Positions 46,337 to 55,401 of a DNA stretch of 64,000 nucleotides are shown one piece after another. The position numbers and the translations under genes are program-made. Positions within the stretch are counted from its first letter, which is position 1. Each line of letters starts with the position of its first letter. The notes below the pieces were generated by a model. That model worked only from the letters and a program-made list of their open reading frames with translations. It did no database searches and was not told the DNA's origin. This DNA is from Mycobacterium montefiorense (GTDB lineage: Bacteria > Actinomycetota > Actinomycetes > Mycobacteriales > Mycobacteriaceae): positions 242,413 to 306,412 of the forward strand of contig NZ_BFCH01000007.1 in assembly GCF_003112775.1 (NCBI RefSeq), in the 5' to 3' direction.

Positions 46337-47542
46337 ATGGGGAGCGCGCAAACTGTGAAACAAGCCGTCAAGCACGACTACGAACGAATTCCGTATCTGG
46401 TTGCCTTCCAGAACAATTCCAGCGTCCGCGATGTCTACGGCGGGCTGGCCGAGATCACCGTGCTGGAGAGCTACCTGCTCAAGCCGAAAGACAAGGCGTC
46501 GGACACCGTGCTGGTGTTCATGCATCCGATCGGCGGTGGCGCCTACCTGCCGATGATCAACGCGCTGGCCCGGGCCGGCCATCACGTCATCTACTGCAAC
46601 AGCCGGTTCCGCGGCACGGATTCGGCGCTGCTGATGGAGAAGGTCGTCGAGGATCTCGGCGAGTGCATCAAGGATGCGAAAAACCGGCTGGGTTACTCCC
46701 GAGTGGTGCTCGCCGGGTGGAGTGGCGGCGGCTCGTTGTCCGTGTTCTACCAGCAGCAGGCCCAGCACGCGACGATCACGTCGAGCCTGACCGGGGACGG
46801 CCCGGACCTGACCGCGTTGGAGCTGCCCCCCGCCGACGCAATCATGCTGCTGGCTGCGCACATCAGCCGGCACGGCACGCTGACCGAATGGCTCGACGCG
46901 TCGATCCTCGACGAATCCGATCCCACCAAGCGGGATCCCGAGCTGGATATCTACAACCCCGACAACCCCAACCAGCCGCCCTACACCCAGGAGTTCCTGG
47001 ACCGGTACCGTCAAGCGCAGATCGATCGCAACCGCCGCATCACCGCATGGGTCAAAGAGAAGCTGGCAGAATTGAGCGCTCAGGGCCGCCCCGACGACGA
47101 ATTCGGATTCGTCGTGCACGGCACCATGGCCGACCCCCGATGGCTGGATCCCGCCGTGGATCCCAATGAGCGCACGCCGGGAACCTGCTACCTGGGTGAC
47201 CCGCAGGTGGTCAACATGAGCCCGGTCGGGCTGGCCCGCTTCTCGACGCTGCGCGGCTGGTTGTCGCAATGGAGCTACGACGAGGCCCGCGGCGACGGCG
47301 TGGACTGCGGGCGAGACATCGCGATCCCCGCGCTGGTGATCGGCAACCTGGCCGACGACGCCTGCACACCCAGCCACACCCGGCGGCTGTTCGAAGCGAT
47401 CGGGCATCCCGACAAGGAGATGCACGAAATCCCCGGCGCCACACACTATTACGCCGGCCCTGACCAACGCGACAAGCTGCGCAAGGCCGTCGACATCGTC
47501 ACCGACTGGCTGATCAGGCACGAATTCGCGAGCGCCGAATGA
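46337..47542 (+). CDS. Alpha/beta hydrolase
   Basis: A 401-residue serine hydrolase. The nucleophile elbow is GWSGGG with Ser129. Asp341 (GNLADDACTP) and His370 (GATHYYAG) probably complete the triad, and MHPIGGGAYLP is the oxyanion-hole strand. A lid of about 180 residues separates nucleophile and acid. It may cleave the product of the dioxygenase-like enzyme; that is inference. Its stop overlaps the CoA-transferase start (ATGA). Confidence 0.85.
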   Translation: MGSAQTVKQAVKHDYERIPYLVAFQNNSSVRDVYGGLAEITVLESYLLKPKDKASDTVLVFMHPIGGGAYLPMINALARAGHHVIYCNSRFRGTDSALLMEKVVEDLGECIKDAKNRLGYSRVVLAGWSGGGSLSVFYQQQAQHATITSSLTGDGPDLTALELPPADAIMLLAAHISRHGTLTEWLDASILDESDPTKRDPELDIYNPDNPNQPPYTQEFLDRYRQAQIDRNRRITAWVKEKLAELSAQGRPDDEFGFVVHGTMADPRWLDPAVDPNERTPGTCYLGDPQVVNMSPVGLARFSTLRGWLSQWSYDEARGDGVDCGRDIAIPALVIGNLADDACTPSHTRRLFEAIGHPDKEMHEIPGATHYYAGPDQRDKLRKAVDIVTDWLIRHEFASAE

Positions 47543-48744
47543 CTGTCAGCGGCCCGCTGGACGGCATCCGGGTGCTCGAACTGGGCACCTTGATCGCGGG
47601 TCCGTTCGCCGGCCGCTTACTCGGGGACATGGGCGCAGAGGTCATCAAGGTGGAGCCGCCGGGCGTCCCGGACCCGCTGCGCAACTGGGGCCAAACCGAA
47701 CAGGACGGGCACCATGTCTACTGGACTGTGGCCGCGCGCAACAAGAAAGCCATCACGCTCGACCTGCGCCGGCCAGCTGGCCGCGAACTGTTCCTCGAAC
47801 TCGTCGAGAAGTCCGACATCGTGGTCGAGAACTTCCGTCCGGGAACGCTGGAGAAGTGGGACCTGGGCTACGACGTGCTCAGCGCACGCAACGCGGGCAT
47901 CATCCTGGTCCGGGTGTCGGGTTACGGACAGACCGGGCCCGACGCATACAAGGCGGGCTACGCCTCGGTGGCCGAGGCGTCCAGTGGACTGCGGCACCTC
48001 AACGGCTTTCCCGGCGGGCCGCCGCCCCGGCTTGCACTCTCCCTCGGCGACAGCCTGGCCGGCATGTTTGGGGCGCAGGGCGCGATGGCCGCACTGTATC
48101 GCCGCAGCGTGACCGGGCGGGGCCAGGTCGTCGACGTCGCACTGACCGAATCATGTTTAGCTATCCAGGAATCCACGATTCCCGATTACGACGTGGGCGG
48201 GGTGGTGCGCGGACCGTCGGGGACCCGCCTGGAGGGCATCGCGCCGTCCAACATCTATCGCAGCGCCGACGATTCCTGGATGGTGATCGCCGCCAACCAG
48301 GACACCGTGTTCGCCCGGCTGTGCACCGCGATGGGGCGCCCGGAGCTGGCCAGCGACGACCGGTTCGCCACCCACACCGCACGCGGCCGCAACCAGGACG
48401 AAATCGACAAGATCATCGGCGCCTGGGCCGCGGAGCGACAGCCCGCAGACATCGTCGAAACCCTCAGCGCCGCAGGCGTGATCGCCGGCCCCATCAACAC
48501 CGTCGCGGAGGTGGTCGAAGATCCTCAGCTGCGGGCACGCGGCATGTTGGTCGAGCACTACGACGAACGCATCGAGCGCAATGTCTTAGGGCCCGGCGTC
48601 ATTCCGGTGCTGTCGGAATCGCCGGGCACGATACGCCATGCCGGATCATCCTGCCCGGGCCAACACAACAACGACGTCTATGTGGGGCTGCTGGGCAAGA
48701 CCGCCGCAAAGCTCGAGGAGTTGCGCACCGAGGGGGTGCTGTGA
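47539..48744 (+). CDS. CaiB/BaiF family III CoA-transferase
   Basis: A 401-residue enzyme moving CoA between acids. VLELGTLIAGPFAGRLLGDMGAEVIKVEPP is the family N-terminus. The catalytic Asp lies in GRGQVVDVALTESCLA. The C-terminal part reads GVIAGPINTVAEVVEDPQLRARGMLVEH. It would activate an acid in the pathway. ATG overlaps the hydrolase stop and its own stop overlaps the lyase start. Confidence 0.93.
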   Translation: MTVSGPLDGIRVLELGTLIAGPFAGRLLGDMGAEVIKVEPPGVPDPLRNWGQTEQDGHHVYWTVAARNKKAITLDLRRPAGRELFLELVEKSDIVVENFRPGTLEKWDLGYDVLSARNAGIILVRVSGYGQTGPDAYKAGYASVAEASSGLRHLNGFPGGPPPRLALSLGDSLAGMFGAQGAMAALYRRSVTGRGQVVDVALTESCLAIQESTIPDYDVGGVVRGPSGTRLEGIAPSNIYRSADDSWMVIAANQDTVFARLCTAMGRPELASDDRFATHTARGRNQDEIDKIIGAWAAERQPADIVETLSAAGVIAGPINTVAEVVEDPQLRARGMLVEHYDERIERNVLGPGVIPVLSESPGTIRHAGSSCPGQHNNDVYVGLLGKTAAKLEELRTEGVL

Positions 48745-49637
48745 GCCAACACGTCGATATCCGTGAGGTGGCGCTGCGCGACGGGCTGCAGATCGAAACG
48801 CCAATCCCGTTGTCGGCCAAGCTGGAGCTGCTCGCGGCGGTGGCTGTCACCGGTGTACGCGAGGTGGAAGTGACGGCTTTTGTGTCCCCCACGAAGGTGC
48901 CGTCGATGGCCGACGCCGCCGAACTCGCGGCGCAACTGCACCTGTACCCCGACATCGAGTTCTCTGCGCTGGTCGCCAGCCCCAACGGCGCCAAGCGCGC
49001 CGTTGCCGCCGGCCTGCGGTCGATCGAGTACGTGGTGGCCGCCGACGACACGTTCAGCACGGCCAACGTCGGGCGCACCAGCGCGCAGGCCACCGACCAG
49101 ATTGACGAGATCGTCGCAATCGCGCATGGCAGCGACGTCACCGTCGAGGTTGTCATCGCCACCGCGTGGGACTCGCCGTTCGAAGGCCCCACCCCGCCGC
49201 AGCGGGTGCTGGAGATCGCCGCGGCCGCGCGCGACCGCGGGGCCGACCGGTTGTCGATCGCCGACACCATCGGCACCACCACCCCGGGCCGGGTGAGTTC
49301 GCTGATCGCCCAACTGCATCCGGTGATCGGCGAGCTGCCGCTGGGCGCGCACTTCCACAACACCCGCGGTGCCGGTTTGGCCAGTGCGTATGCGGCCGTC
49401 AGTGCCGGAGTCACCCGGCTGGACGCCTCGGTCGGCGGGCTCGGCGGTTGCCCGTTCGCACCGGGCGCCACCGGCAACATCGCCACCGAGGATCTGGTTT
49501 ACCTGCTGACCGACAGCGATATCGACGTCGACGTCGACCTGCAGGCCGCGATCGCCGCCGCCGATGTCGCGAAAACGGCTGTCCGCCATGACCTGCCAAG
49601 CGCGCTGCTGCGGGCCGGCGACCGGATCAGGAACTGA
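48741..49637 (+). CDS. Hydroxymethylglutaryl-CoA lyase-like enzyme
   Basis: A 298-residue DRE-TIM metallolyase. REVALRDGLQ opens the barrel, GAHFHNTRG carries the metal histidines, and VGGLGGCPFAPGATGNIATED is the HMG-CoA lyase active-site loop with its Cys. It cleaves a 3-hydroxy-3-methyl-type acyl-CoA into acetyl-CoA and a keto product; the exact substrate may differ from HMG-CoA. GTG 48741 overlaps the CoA-transferase stop (GTGA). Confidence 0.9.
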   Translation: MSQHVDIREVALRDGLQIETPIPLSAKLELLAAVAVTGVREVEVTAFVSPTKVPSMADAAELAAQLHLYPDIEFSALVASPNGAKRAVAAGLRSIEYVVAADDTFSTANVGRTSAQATDQIDEIVAIAHGSDVTVEVVIATAWDSPFEGPTPPQRVLEIAAAARDRGADRLSIADTIGTTTPGRVSSLIAQLHPVIGELPLGAHFHNTRGAGLASAYAAVSAGVTRLDASVGGLGGCPFAPGATGNIATEDLVYLLTDSDIDVDVDLQAAIAAADVAKTAVRHDLPSALLRAGDRIRN

Positions 49638-50266
49638 TGCCCACGCCCGCCCCCGAATCGACGCGGCCACTGACATCTAAGGGCCGCCAGACCAGGCAGG
49701 CCATCGAACTTGCGGCGCGAAAACTGTTTGCCGAAAGAGGCTTTCACGGCACCACGCTGGCCGACATCACCTCGGCCGCGGGAAAATCACCGGCAGTCTT
49801 CTACCGGTACTTCGCCGACAAGGAAGATCTGCTGGCCGCCCTGGCGGAATCTTTCCTGCACGAGGTCGTCGCCCCGTCCGGGTTGAGTGTGCACCTACCG
49901 GATTCACCGGAAGATGACGCCTTCTTCACTTCGGTGGTCACCGGATACTGGAACATCTTCAAGCAGAACATCGGCATCATGATCGCCGTCGCCCAGCTGG
50001 CCACCACTCAGCAGCGGTTCGCCGTTGTGCAGAACGAGTTTCGGCGTTTCGGGATGGACATCGTGGCCGCATCGGTGCGGCGCGCTCAGCAGCAGGGGTA
50101 TGGCGGCGAGCTCAACCCGCAGCACACTGCGGCGGCCATCGCGCTGCTATTCGAGAACTTCACCACCGTCTTCGTCGGACAGTCTGGTCTGGGAATGGAG
50201 ATCAGCGACGAAGACGCCATCGTTACCCTGTCGACGATTTGGAAGAAGACCCTCTATGGCGCGTAA
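49637..50266 (+). CDS. TetR-family transcriptional repressor
   Basis: A 209-residue regulator. The N-terminal HTH is RQTRQAIELAARKLFAERGFHGTTLADITSAAGKSPAVFYRYFADKEDLL (about 17-66), followed by a helical ligand domain. Coupled to the lyase (TGATG). It is likely to repress this operon through a site such as 45193-45210 and to respond to a pathway acyl-CoA or acid. Confidence 0.9.
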   Translation: MPTPAPESTRPLTSKGRQTRQAIELAARKLFAERGFHGTTLADITSAAGKSPAVFYRYFADKEDLLAALAESFLHEVVAPSGLSVHLPDSPEDDAFFTSVVTGYWNIFKQNIGIMIAVAQLATTQQRFAVVQNEFRRFGMDIVAASVRRAQQQGYGGELNPQHTAAAIALLFENFTTVFVGQSGLGMEISDEDAIVTLSTIWKKTLYGA

Positions 50267-50290
50267 CGCGAGAATCGCGAGGAGTTGACT

Positions 50291-51529
50291 ATGGATTTCA
50301 CCCTGCCAGAGCATCTTCCGGGCCTGCTAGCCGAGATGGATGCGTTCATCGAGGCGGAGATCAAGCCGCTGGAACGCGACAACATCCAGTATTTCGACCA
50401 GCGCCGAGAGCATGCTCGCACCGATTGGGATAACGACGGCATTCCGACTCTAGCGTGGGAGGAGCTGCTCTCCGAGATGCGGCGGCGCGCCGACAAGGCG
50501 GGCTGGCTGCGATACGGATTGCCGGCCGCGCTCGGCGGCCGCGACGGTTCCAACGTCGACATGGCGGTGATCCGGGAACACCTGGCGCACCAGGGACTTG
50601 GGCTGCACAATGATTTGCAGAACGAGTCGTCGATCGTCGGGAACTTTCCCCAGGTGATCATGATGGAGCGATTCGGCACCGACGAGCAGCGTCGCGCATG
50701 GTCCGAGGCGTTGATCACCGGGGAGCGGTCCATGGCGTTCGGACTGACCGAGCCGCAGCACGGATCCGACGCGACCTGGCTGGAGACTCACACCCAACGC
50801 GATGGTGACAGCTGGGTGATCAACGGCTCCAAGCGGTTCAACACCGGTGTGCACCGCGCCACGCATGACTTGGTCTTCGCCCGGACGTCCGGAGAGCCGG
50901 GGCAAGCCCGGGGTATCACCGCGTTTCTGGTCCCAACCGACACGCCCGGCTTCTCGGTCCCCTACTACTGGTGGACGTTCAACATGCCCACCGATCACGG
51001 CGAGGTCGAGTTGACCGATGTCCGCATCCCCGCCGACGCGGTGCTGGGCGAGGTCGACCGCGGCCTCGAAGTCGCGCAAACGTTCTTGCACGAGAACCGG
51101 ATCCGCCAAGCCGCGAGCAGCCTGGGCGCGGCACAGTACTGCATCGACCGCGCCGCCGAATACGCCGCCAAGCGCACGGTGTTCGGCAAACCGTTATCGG
51201 TCAACCAGGCCGTGCAATGGCCGCTGGCCGAGCTGCAGACCGAAGCGCAGATGGTGCGGCTGTTGGTGCAATTCGCCGCTTGGCACTTGGATCGCGACCA
51301 CCACATGGAGGTGTCGGACAAAGTGTCGATGGCGAACTATCGCGCCAACCGACTTGTCTGCGACGCTGCCGACCGCGCCATGCAGGTCTACGGCGGCCTC
51401 GGGTACACCCGCCATGAGCAGTTCGAGCACATCTACCGCCATCACCGCCGCTACCGCATTACCGAAGGGGCCGAGGAAATCCAGATTCGCCGAGTGGCGC
51501 AGCGGCTGTTCAAGTTTGGCAAGCAGTGA
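50291..51529 (+). CDS. Acyl-CoA dehydrogenase, LvaC/ACAD10-11-like
   Basis: A 412-residue acyl-CoA dehydrogenase. AFGLTEPQHGSDATWLETHTQRDGDSWVINGSKRFNTGVH is the FAD region, and MQVYGGLGYTRHEQFEHIYRHHRRYRITEGAEEIQIRRV the C-terminus. Followed at once by an APH-type kinase (stop/start overlap) and a DUF6285-like protein, the set used for 4-hydroxyacyl-CoA conversion in LvaABC. I chose ATG 50291, which follows GAGGAG. Confidence 0.9.
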   Translation: MDFTLPEHLPGLLAEMDAFIEAEIKPLERDNIQYFDQRREHARTDWDNDGIPTLAWEELLSEMRRRADKAGWLRYGLPAALGGRDGSNVDMAVIREHLAHQGLGLHNDLQNESSIVGNFPQVIMMERFGTDEQRRAWSEALITGERSMAFGLTEPQHGSDATWLETHTQRDGDSWVINGSKRFNTGVHRATHDLVFARTSGEPGQARGITAFLVPTDTPGFSVPYYWWTFNMPTDHGEVELTDVRIPADAVLGEVDRGLEVAQTFLHENRIRQAASSLGAAQYCIDRAAEYAAKRTVFGKPLSVNQAVQWPLAELQTEAQMVRLLVQFAAWHLDRDHHMEVSDKVSMANYRANRLVCDAADRAMQVYGGLGYTRHEQFEHIYRHHRRYRITEGAEEIQIRRVAQRLFKFGKQ

Positions 51530-52515
51530 CCGACGCTCACGAGCTGGCCCCAAGACTCGCCGGGGTACTAGAGCCGGCACTCGGCGCCGGCACCACGATC
51601 GAGAATCTGCGGGCGCTGACCGGAGGCGCCAGCCGCACCACGTGGGCGTTCGACGCAATCACCGGCACCCAACGGCACGCGCTGATCTTGCGCACCGGGC
51701 CACCCGGCGACGTGCACGCCGGCATGGAGCTCGAAGCCCGCTCGCAGGCGGCCGCCGCGGCGGCCGGGGCACCGGTCCCCCACATCCTGGTCGCCGACGA
51801 TTCGATTGCCGCACTGGGTAATCCGTATCTCGTCTGCGATGAGATCAAGGGCGAGACCATCGTCCGGCGTATCCAGCGCCAGCTCGACGCCGCCGGCGGG
51901 CAAACCCGCCGAACCGAGCTGCTGCGGCAATGCGCACGGGCACTGGCGGCCATTCACCGCGCCGACCCGCAAATCCCCGGGCTGGCCTACCAGGACCAGC
52001 TCGTTGAATACCGCGGGCGGCTCGACGCGATGAACGACACCACCGCGACGTTCGAATGGGCGTTTCACTGGCTGGCCGCCCACCGACCGCACGCGTCGGC
52101 GACGGTCCTGGTGCACGGTGACTACCGGATGGGCAACCTCATCGTCGACGGATCCGACCTCGCCGCGGTCCTCGACTGGGAGTTGGTACACCTCGGCGAG
52201 GCCTACGAAGACCTGGCTTGGTTCTGCATTCGCGCCTGGCGATTCGGCGCTCCAGCCAGCCTTGGCGCCGGCGGCCTCGGCAGCATCGAGAGCTTCGTGC
52301 GCGACTACGAACAGGCCAGCGAAACCACCGTCGACCGAGTGGCACTGCACTGGTGGCTGGTGCTGGCCACCCTGCGCTGGGGTGTGATCTGCCGCTTCCA
52401 GGCGGAGCGGCACTTGAGCGGTCAATCCCGTTCGGTCGAACTGGCGACAATCGGTCGCCGGGTCAGCGAGACCGAGTGGGACATTCTCAACCTGCTCGAG
52501 GAGGTCCGGACGTGA
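51526..52515 (+). CDS. APH-family kinase, LvaA-like
   Basis: A 329-residue aminoglycoside-phosphotransferase-fold kinase. LTGGASRTTWAF is the nucleotide loop. VLVHGDYRMGNLIVDG holds the catalytic Asp and Asn, and VLDWELVHLGEAYEDLAWFC the metal Asp. Relatives next to acyl-CoA dehydrogenases phosphorylate 4-hydroxyacyl-CoA rather than drugs. GTG 51526 overlaps the dehydrogenase stop. Confidence 0.88.
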   Translation: MTDAHELAPRLAGVLEPALGAGTTIENLRALTGGASRTTWAFDAITGTQRHALILRTGPPGDVHAGMELEARSQAAAAAAGAPVPHILVADDSIAALGNPYLVCDEIKGETIVRRIQRQLDAAGGQTRRTELLRQCARALAAIHRADPQIPGLAYQDQLVEYRGRLDAMNDTTATFEWAFHWLAAHRPHASATVLVHGDYRMGNLIVDGSDLAAVLDWELVHLGEAYEDLAWFCIRAWRFGAPASLGAGGLGSIESFVRDYEQASETTVDRVALHWWLVLATLRWGVICRFQAERHLSGQSRSVELATIGRRVSETEWDILNLLEEVRT

Positions 52516-52850
52516 TCGGCGCGTACGGCCGCCCGCTGGCAGCCGAGCTGGTGGCCGCGGTGGCCGAATTCCTGGAGACCGACGTTCGGGCTGCGACCGA
52601 CGGACAGGTCAACTTCCACTCCCGGGTGGCCGCCAACGCCTTGCGCATCGTCGAGCGCGAGTTGCTCGACGAGAGGCAGGCGCAGTCGCGAGCCGCGCTG
52701 GCCGTCTTGGGTTTCGACGACGAAGAACAACTCGCCGCCGCCATCCGGGCCGGCGAGCTCGACGAGCGTGCCGCCGAGGTCCTCGCCGGCCTAAGGACCC
52801 TGGTGCGCAATCGGTTGGCGGTTGCGCATCCCGGATACGACAGCGAATAG
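52512..52850 (+). CDS. DUF6285-like small protein, LvaB-like
   Basis: A 112-residue all-helical protein: YGRPLAAELVAAVAEFLETDVRAATDGQVNFHSRVAANALRIVEREL. This F-H-x-R-V-A-A-N-A-L pattern marks the family found beside APH kinases; in Pseudomonas LvaB is required for LvaA activity. GTG 52512 overlaps the kinase stop. Naming rests on pattern and position. Confidence 0.75.
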   Translation: MIGAYGRPLAAELVAAVAEFLETDVRAATDGQVNFHSRVAANALRIVERELLDERQAQSRAALAVLGFDDEEQLAAAIRAGELDERAAEVLAGLRTLVRNRLAVAHPGYDSE

Positions 52851-52859
52851 GAGCCTGAC

Positions 52860-53261
52860 ATGCCCGCTGCTACTGCTGAGGTCGTCGTCGACACGGCCGA
52901 CCAGCTGTTCACATCGATCGCCAACGGCGACAAGGCCGCAGTCGACCGGCTGTGGAGCGACGACATCGCGGTGTGGCGGGTGGGCGCCAGCCGGGACAAC
53001 GACAAGCCCCGGGCGCTGCGAGTCATCGACTGGTTCATCGGTGCCACCACCGAGCGCCGCTACGAAATCCTCGATCGTCGGCTCTTCGACGACGGATCGG
53101 TCAGCGGCTTCGTCCAGCAGCACGTCCTGCACGCCACCGGCCATCAGGGGCAATCGATCTCCATGCGTGTTTGTATCGTGATCAGGGTGGGCACAAACGG
53201 TCTGATCGACCGGATTGACGAGTACTTCGACCCCGCCGAAATCGCGCCGCTGATGAGGTGA
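52860..53261 (+). CDS. SnoaL/NTF2-like protein
   Basis: A 133-residue NTF2-like protein. VVDTADQLFTSIANGDKAAVDRLWSDDIAVWRVG, VQQHVLHATG, and IDEYFDPAEIAPLM match SnoaL-type cyclase/isomerase folds. Possibly an isomerase in the pathway. It starts nine bases after the DUF6285-like gene. Confidence 0.8.
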   Translation: MPAATAEVVVDTADQLFTSIANGDKAAVDRLWSDDIAVWRVGASRDNDKPRALRVIDWFIGATTERRYEILDRRLFDDGSVSGFVQQHVLHATGHQGQSISMRVCIVIRVGTNGLIDRIDEYFDPAEIAPLMR

Positions 53262-53269
53262 GACGGACA

Positions 53270-53806
53270 ATGACGACGCTGGAAACACTGCTGAATGATC
53301 CCGACCTGGCCGGGGTGTGGACCATCGTTGCGGACCGGTCGGCCGTCACCTTCAAGATCAGGAACATGTGGGGCCTGGTGAACGTCAAAGGCCGCTTCGC
53401 CGAGTTCACCGGCGACGGACAGCTCACCGGCAACGGCGCGGCCTTCGGCCGCCTCGACATCGACACCGCGTCGCTGCACACCGGCATCGGCCGTCGCGAC
53501 GACCACCTGCGCGCGGCCGACTTCTTCGACGTCGAGCGTTTTCCCGAGATCAGCGTCGTCGTCACCGCGGTGCACCCGATCGAAGGCAAGACCGCGGAGC
53601 TGCGCGCCAGCTTCACCATCAAGGGAGTCACCGCCGGGCTCCAACTGCCCGTCACCGTCACCGAGGCCGGCGACGGTTCGATCCAGATCTCGGGCGAAAC
53701 CACGATCGATCGATCCCAGTTCGACATCGGCTGGAACAAGTTCGGCATGATCGCGCCGGCGGCCAAGGCAGCGGTGCAGGCCGTTTTCGTGCGGTCTGGC
53801 CAATAA
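53270..53806 (+). CDS. YceI-family protein
   Basis: A 178-residue lipocalin-like protein. GVWTIVADRSAVTFKIRNMWGLVNVKGRFAEFTGDGQL, then RDDHLRAADFFDVERFPEISV are YceI signatures; the fold binds isoprenoid-type lipids. No signal peptide is seen. ATG 53270 follows GAGGTGAG; GTG 53258 overlaps the previous stop and is an alternative start. Confidence 0.88.
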   Translation: MTTLETLLNDPDLAGVWTIVADRSAVTFKIRNMWGLVNVKGRFAEFTGDGQLTGNGAAFGRLDIDTASLHTGIGRRDDHLRAADFFDVERFPEISVVVTAVHPIEGKTAELRASFTIKGVTAGLQLPVTVTEAGDGSIQISGETTIDRSQFDIGWNKFGMIAPAAKAAVQAVFVRSGQ

Positions 53807-53836
53807 AGCCGGCCGCGCACCAGTAGCATCTGCACC

Positions 53837-54238
53837 GTGCCCGACGCCACCATCGCTCTGCGGATCCTCGTCTACAGCGACAATCCCAACACCCGCGACG
53901 AAGTGAAGCGGGCCCTGGGTAAGCGCCTGCACCCGGATCTGCCCGAGCTGAACTACGTCGAGGTGGCGACCGGCCCGATGGTGGTCCGCACCATGGACGA
54001 GGGCGGCATCGACCTTGCCATCCTCGATGGCGAAGCGACGCCGACCGGTGGCATGGGAATCGCCAAACAGCTCAAAGACGAACTCGAAACCTGTCCACCG
54101 ATCCTGGTGCTCACCGGGCGCCCCGATGACGCGTGGCTGGCGAACTGGTCACGCGCGGAAGCCTCCGTGCCGCATCCGATCGACCCCATCGTGCTGGGTC
54201 GAACCGTGCTCGGGTTGCTCCGCACTCCCGCCATCTGA
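53837..54238 (+). CDS. Stand-alone receiver-domain protein (Rv3143-like)
   Basis: A 133-residue response-regulator receiver without an output domain. Asp15 (YSDN) and the likely phospho-acceptor Asp64 (LAILDGEA) are present, with Thr in LVLTGRP. The usual Lys before the last strand is replaced (VPHPIDP), so it may not be phosphorylated normally. Position directly before nuoA fits Rv3143. The GTG start is 30 bases after the YceI-like gene. Confidence 0.85.
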   Translation: MPDATIALRILVYSDNPNTRDEVKRALGKRLHPDLPELNYVEVATGPMVVRTMDEGGIDLAILDGEATPTGGMGIAKQLKDELETCPPILVLTGRPDDAWLANWSRAEASVPHPIDPIVLGRTVLGLLRTPAI

Positions 54239-54460
54239 AGCCAACGACCTGCTGCTTCCCGGCGCCGTCCCGGCGCCGCGTTGGACGTACCCCAAAAACG
54301 TGCCGGATCTCACAGCATTAGCACCACCCCGAGCACGTGCCCCAGCCGCCTCAACGCTATGTTGAAGATCACTGTGACGGGCTACAGACCCGGCTCGTCA
54401 CAGCAGCCCGGTCGCCGCCTGGTCGCTTTATAGGCGGCCCACGACGGATCTTGGAGCGAG
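54239..54460. other. Leader region upstream of nuoA
   Basis: 222 bases without a gene. It is the likely site of the nuo promoter; TTTATAGG (about 54427-54434) is a weak -10 candidate. No clear operator was seen. Confidence 0.35.
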
Positions 54461-54838
54461 TTGAACGTCTACATACCCATCCTGGTCCTAGGCGGAATCG
54501 CCACCGCCTTTGCTGTGGGCTCGGTCGTGATCGCGAGCCTGGCCGGCCCGTCGCGCTACAACAAGTCGAAGCTGGCGGCCTACGAGTGTGGAATCGAGCC
54601 GACCGAAACGTCGGTGAGTGGCCCGCATGCAACGCCCGGGCAGCGATTTCCGGTGAAGTATTACCTGACCGCAATGCTCTTCATCGTCTTCGACATCGAG
54701 ATCGTCTTCTTGTATCCCTGGGCGGTCAGTTATGACGCGTTGGGATTCTTTGCTCTGGTCGAGATGGTGGTGTTCATGCTCACCGTTTTCGTGGCCTACG
54801 CCTACGTGTGGCGCCGCGGCGGCCTGACATGGGATTGA
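54461..54838 (+). CDS. nuoA: NADH-quinone oxidoreductase subunit A
   Basis: Membrane subunit of complex I. 125 residues with three helices (IPILVLGGIATAFAVGSVVI, YYLTAMLFIVFDIEIVFLYPWAV, LVEMVVFMLTVFVAYAYVW) and the loop YECGIEPTETSVSG. TTG start 54461 is preceded by GGAGCGAG. It is the first nuo gene. Confidence 0.96.
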   Translation: MNVYIPILVLGGIATAFAVGSVVIASLAGPSRYNKSKLAAYECGIEPTETSVSGPHATPGQRFPVKYYLTAMLFIVFDIEIVFLYPWAVSYDALGFFALVEMVVFMLTVFVAYAYVWRRGGLTWD

Positions 54839-54846
54839 GGTAAACC

Positions 54847-55401
54847 GTGGGCTTGGAAGAACAGCTACCCGCCGGCATCCTGCTCGGGACTGTCGAGAAG
54901 ATCGCCGGCTATGTCCGCAAGAACTCGCTGTGGCCGGCAACATTCGGCTTGGCCTGCTGCGCGATCGAGATGATGGCGACTGCCGGACCACGGTTCGACA
55001 TCGCACGGTTTGGGATGGAGCGGTTTTCGGCAACACCGCGCCAGGCCGACCTGATGATCGTGGCCGGGCGGGTGAGCCAGAAGATGGCCCCGGTGCTGCG
55101 CCAGATCTATGACCAGATGGCAGAACCGAAATGGGTACTGGCCATGGGCGTCTGCGCGTCGTCCGGCGGGATGTTCAACAACTATGCGATCGTTCAGGGC
55201 GTGGACCACGTGGTTCCGGTGGACATCTACCTCCCCGGCTGCCCGCCCCGTCCGGAGATGCTCTTATACGCAATCCTCAAGCTGCACGAGAAGATTCAGG
55301 AAATGCCGCTCGGCGTGAACCGCGAGCAGGCCATCGCGGAAGCCGAGCAGGCCGCACTGGGCGCCCGGCCCACCATCGAGATGCGTGGACTGCTGCGATG
55401 A
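54847..55401 (+). CDS. nuoB: NADH-quinone oxidoreductase subunit B
   Basis: Carries the N2 [4Fe-4S] cluster next to the quinone site. The 184 residues have the paired cysteines in [10 protein letters not shown], then [11 protein letters not shown] and [10 protein letters not shown]. The GTG start is preceded by GAGGT. Its stop overlaps the nuoC start. Confidence 0.97.
   Translation: MGLEEQLPAGILLGTVEKIAGYVRKNSLWPATFGLACCAIEMMATAGPRFDIARFGMERFSATPRQADLMIVAGRVSQKMAPVLRQIYDQMAEPKWVLAMGVCASSGGMFNNYAIVQGVDHVVPVDIYLPGCPPRPEMLLYAILKLHEKIQEMPLGVNREQAIAEAEQAALGARPTIEMRGLLR

Noticed and set aside
46253..47521. 422-codon frame antisense to the alpha/beta hydrolase
   Set aside because: A GC-rich third-position artefact; the sense gene has a catalytic triad and operon overlaps.
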